Assembly: GCA_013205155.1 (NCBI GenBank)
Contig: JABMMT010000218.1
Location: forward strand, 1 to 15,139
DNA length: 15,139 nt
Direction of reading: 5' to 3'
Source: Betaproteobacteria bacterium
Lineage (GTDB): Bacteria; Pseudomonadota; Gammaproteobacteria; Burkholderiales; Burkholderiaceae
Below the pieces are notes generated by a model. It did not search any database and was not told the DNA's origin. It saw only the letters and a program-made list of their open reading frames with translations. Of the stretch, positions 13,916-15,139 are shown one piece after another. The translations under genes and the position numbers were made by a program. Positions within the stretch are counted from its first letter, which is position 1. Each line of letters starts with the position of its first letter.

Positions 13916-14919
13916 TGAGATTGTAAATTCGCTTTGCAGTAATCTAGAGCGGCCCCAAGTCCATCCGGATGAAACGGGTCGAAGGTTTTTCTGCCGGTGA
14001 TTGCTCTTAGCCAAGTGAGTTGGCGCTTTCCAAGCTGACGAGTAGCGGCTAATGCTTTGTAACGCATTTGGTCCGAATCAATTTGCCCATCGAGGTATTC
14101 CCAAACTTGGCGATAGCCTACCGAACGAATCGCTGGGAGGTCGGCATGCAATGAGGCATTTTGTTTCAGTTTTTCTACTTCCTCTATCAAGCCGCTACTC
14201 AACATTTCATCAAAACGTTTTTCTAGATTGAGATGAAGTCTTGCCCGATCACTGGGTTCGAGAGAAACCAACTTAATCCAAGATGGAATGATTGAGCCCT
14301 CTCGACCATCATCGCTCGGCGCTTCAGCAAGCAGTGCCGACATGGGTTTGCCGGTAATTTCAAATACCTCAAGGGCACGCTGCACTCGTTGTGAGTCATT
14401 TGGTTTTAGGCGTACGGCCGTCACAGCGTCTACCGTTGATAAAAGCGCATGCATTGCAGGCCAACCCATTTCCTTTGCCTGCTCCTCGAGCCTTGCTCGA
14501 ATTTCAATATTTGCTGGGGGTAGTGAAGATAGGCCATGTGCCCATGCTCGCCAATACAACATGGTTCCACCAACAACAACCGGGATATTGCCTCTATTCC
14601 GAATCTCTTCGCAAAGTCGTTTTGCATCCTTAGCAAAACGGGCTGCTGAATAGACCTCACTCGGTTCAAGAATATCGATTAGGTGATGCGCTACCAATTT
14701 TTGTTCTGCTTTGGTGGGTTTAGCACTACCAATATCAAGTCCGCGATAGACCAGCGCAGAGTCCATGCTAATGAGCTCAATCGTTAGTCCAATAGATTTT
14801 GCATATTCAGCCAAAGACATGGCTAGATGCGTTTTGCCTGCGCCAGTAGGTCCAACAATACAGATAGTTGGATAGGACTCAGGAGATTGCATCGGCTGAA
14901 TGTAGGGTTCAGTTTGCAT
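13912..14919 (-). CDS. miaA: tRNA dimethylallyltransferase
   Basis: MiaA adds a dimethylallyl group to N6 of A37 in tRNAs that read codons starting with U, the first step to ms2i6A. The 335-residue protein has the P-loop CIVGPTGAGKTHLA (20-33), SMDSALVYRGLDIGSAKPT (51-69), HHLIDILEPSEVYSAARFA (78-96), VVVGGTMLYWRAWAHGLSSL (114-133), QRVQRALEVFEITGKP, and AIRSVGYRQVWEYL near the C-terminus with RQLGKRQLTWLR. It is slightly longer than E. coli MiaA (316), mostly through the N-terminus. ATG 14919 is used; Met10 (14892) is an alternative start that would remove nine weakly conserved residues. AGGA lies directly against the ATG, too close for a normal ribosome site. A TATAAT (14925-14930, minus strand) lies just upstream. 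The stop overlaps that of purM. Confidence 0.97.
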   Translation of the reverse strand: MQTEPYIQPMQSPESYPTICIVGPTGAGKTHLAMSLAEYAKSIGLTIELISMDSALVYRGLDIGSAKPTKAEQKLVAHHLIDILEPSEVYSAARFAKDAKRLCEEIRNRGNIPVVVGGTMLYWRAWAHGLSSLPPANIEIRARLEEQAKEMGWPAMHALLSTVDAVTAVRLKPNDSQRVQRALEVFEITGKPMSALLAEAPSDDGREGSIIPSWIKLVSLEPSDRARLHLNLEKRFDEMLSSGLIEEVEKLKQNASLHADLPAIRSVGYRQVWEYLDGQIDSDQMRYKALAATRQLGKRQLTWLRAITGRKTFDPFHPDGLGAALDYCKANLQSH

Positions 14920-14948
14920 TCCTCATTATATGAGCCTGCTGAGATAAA

Positions 14949-15139
14949 TTAGTGCAGTTTAGTTTGGCTTTCTAGGGTTGCTATGTGCTCGCGAATATCT
15001 CCAGCATCTTCTGCTTCAGGGGCCTTGCTAAGATAGCGATGCATATCATCTAGTGCAGGACGGAAGTATTCCAGTTGAGCAAAAATCAAGCCTCGATCCC
15101 GAATTTCCTCAATCGAGTCAGGCAGTAGGATCACTAAGC
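14949..15139 (-). CDS. C-terminal end of a SirB1/transglutaminase-like TPR protein (gene runs off the right edge)
   Basis: The frame is open from the window edge to a TAA at 14949-14951. The visible 62 or so residues read LVILLPDSIEEIRDRGLIFA, then QLEYFRPALDDMHRYLSKAP, EAEDAGDIREHIATLESQ and TKLH. The pattern RDRGLxxAQLexxrpALdDmxrYLxxaPxAeD is a tetratricopeptide-like helical pair typical of the C-terminus of SirB1 (YchA-type) proteins, which have an N-terminal transglutaminase-like domain. Their biochemical role is not established. A GTG at 15134 is inside the protein and is unlikely to be the start. The stop is 29 nt before the miaA ATG on the same strand, so the two may be co-transcribed. 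The family call rests on a short fragment. Confidence 0.65.
   Translation of the reverse strand, partial: LVILLPDSIEEIRDRGLIFAQLEYFRPALDDMHRYLSKAPEAEDAGDIREHIATLESQTKLH

Overview
The window looks like a piece of core chromosome from a small-genome freshwater betaproteobacterium of the Burkholderiaceae, most likely Polynucleobacter or a close relative. This rests on my recognition of the protein sequences (HrcA, HemH, PcnB and the HAD protein read like Burkholderia/Ralstonia/Polynucleobacter homologues), on the gene order, on moderate GC, and on very tight packing. No database search was possible. No gene-free stretch exceeds 300 bases; the longest gap is the 189-nt grpE-dnaK interval.

Left part (1-7510), stress and heat-shock block: recN (5' part only) and nadK lie on the minus strand. 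They diverge from a plus-strand series hrcA, hemH, grpE, dnaK, dnaJ. The DnaK/DnaJ/GrpE chaperone machine and the HrcA repressor are together, with ferrochelatase (hemH) between hrcA and grpE. Two very good matches to sigma-32 promoters are visible, one before grpE and one before dnaK. Both have a 13-nt spacer, and the grpE one sits across the hemH stop codon. A clear intrinsic terminator separates grpE from dnaK, so grpE and dnaK-dnaJ look like two separate heat-shock transcripts. No convincing CIRCE (HrcA operator) was seen.

Middle part (7511-12814), a tightly packed minus-strand series reading right to left: an AI-2E/PerM-type membrane protein, hda (regulatory inactivation of DnaA), a HAD-IB phosphatase, pcnB (poly(A) polymerase), folK (folate) and panB (pantothenate). 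Gaps run from a 4-base overlap to 52 nt, which suggests one operon. The pcnB-folK-panB order is a familiar proteobacterial arrangement.

Right part (12863-15139): purM (purine synthesis) runs rightward, diverging from the AI-2E gene. It converges on miaA (tRNA dimethylallyltransferase), and the two stop codons overlap. The window ends in the 3' end of a minus-strand gene whose product resembles the C-terminus of SirB1/transglutaminase-like TPR proteins.

No mobile element, CRISPR array, RNA gene, phage or obviously foreign gene was found. I do not see a previously undescribed system. The observations worth checking concern regulation and gene junctions: the sigma-32 promoter on the hemH stop, overlapping or abutting convergent stops, a stable hairpin before dnaJ, an AI-2E protein that seems to lack its first membrane helix, and a cysteine-rich FolK tail.
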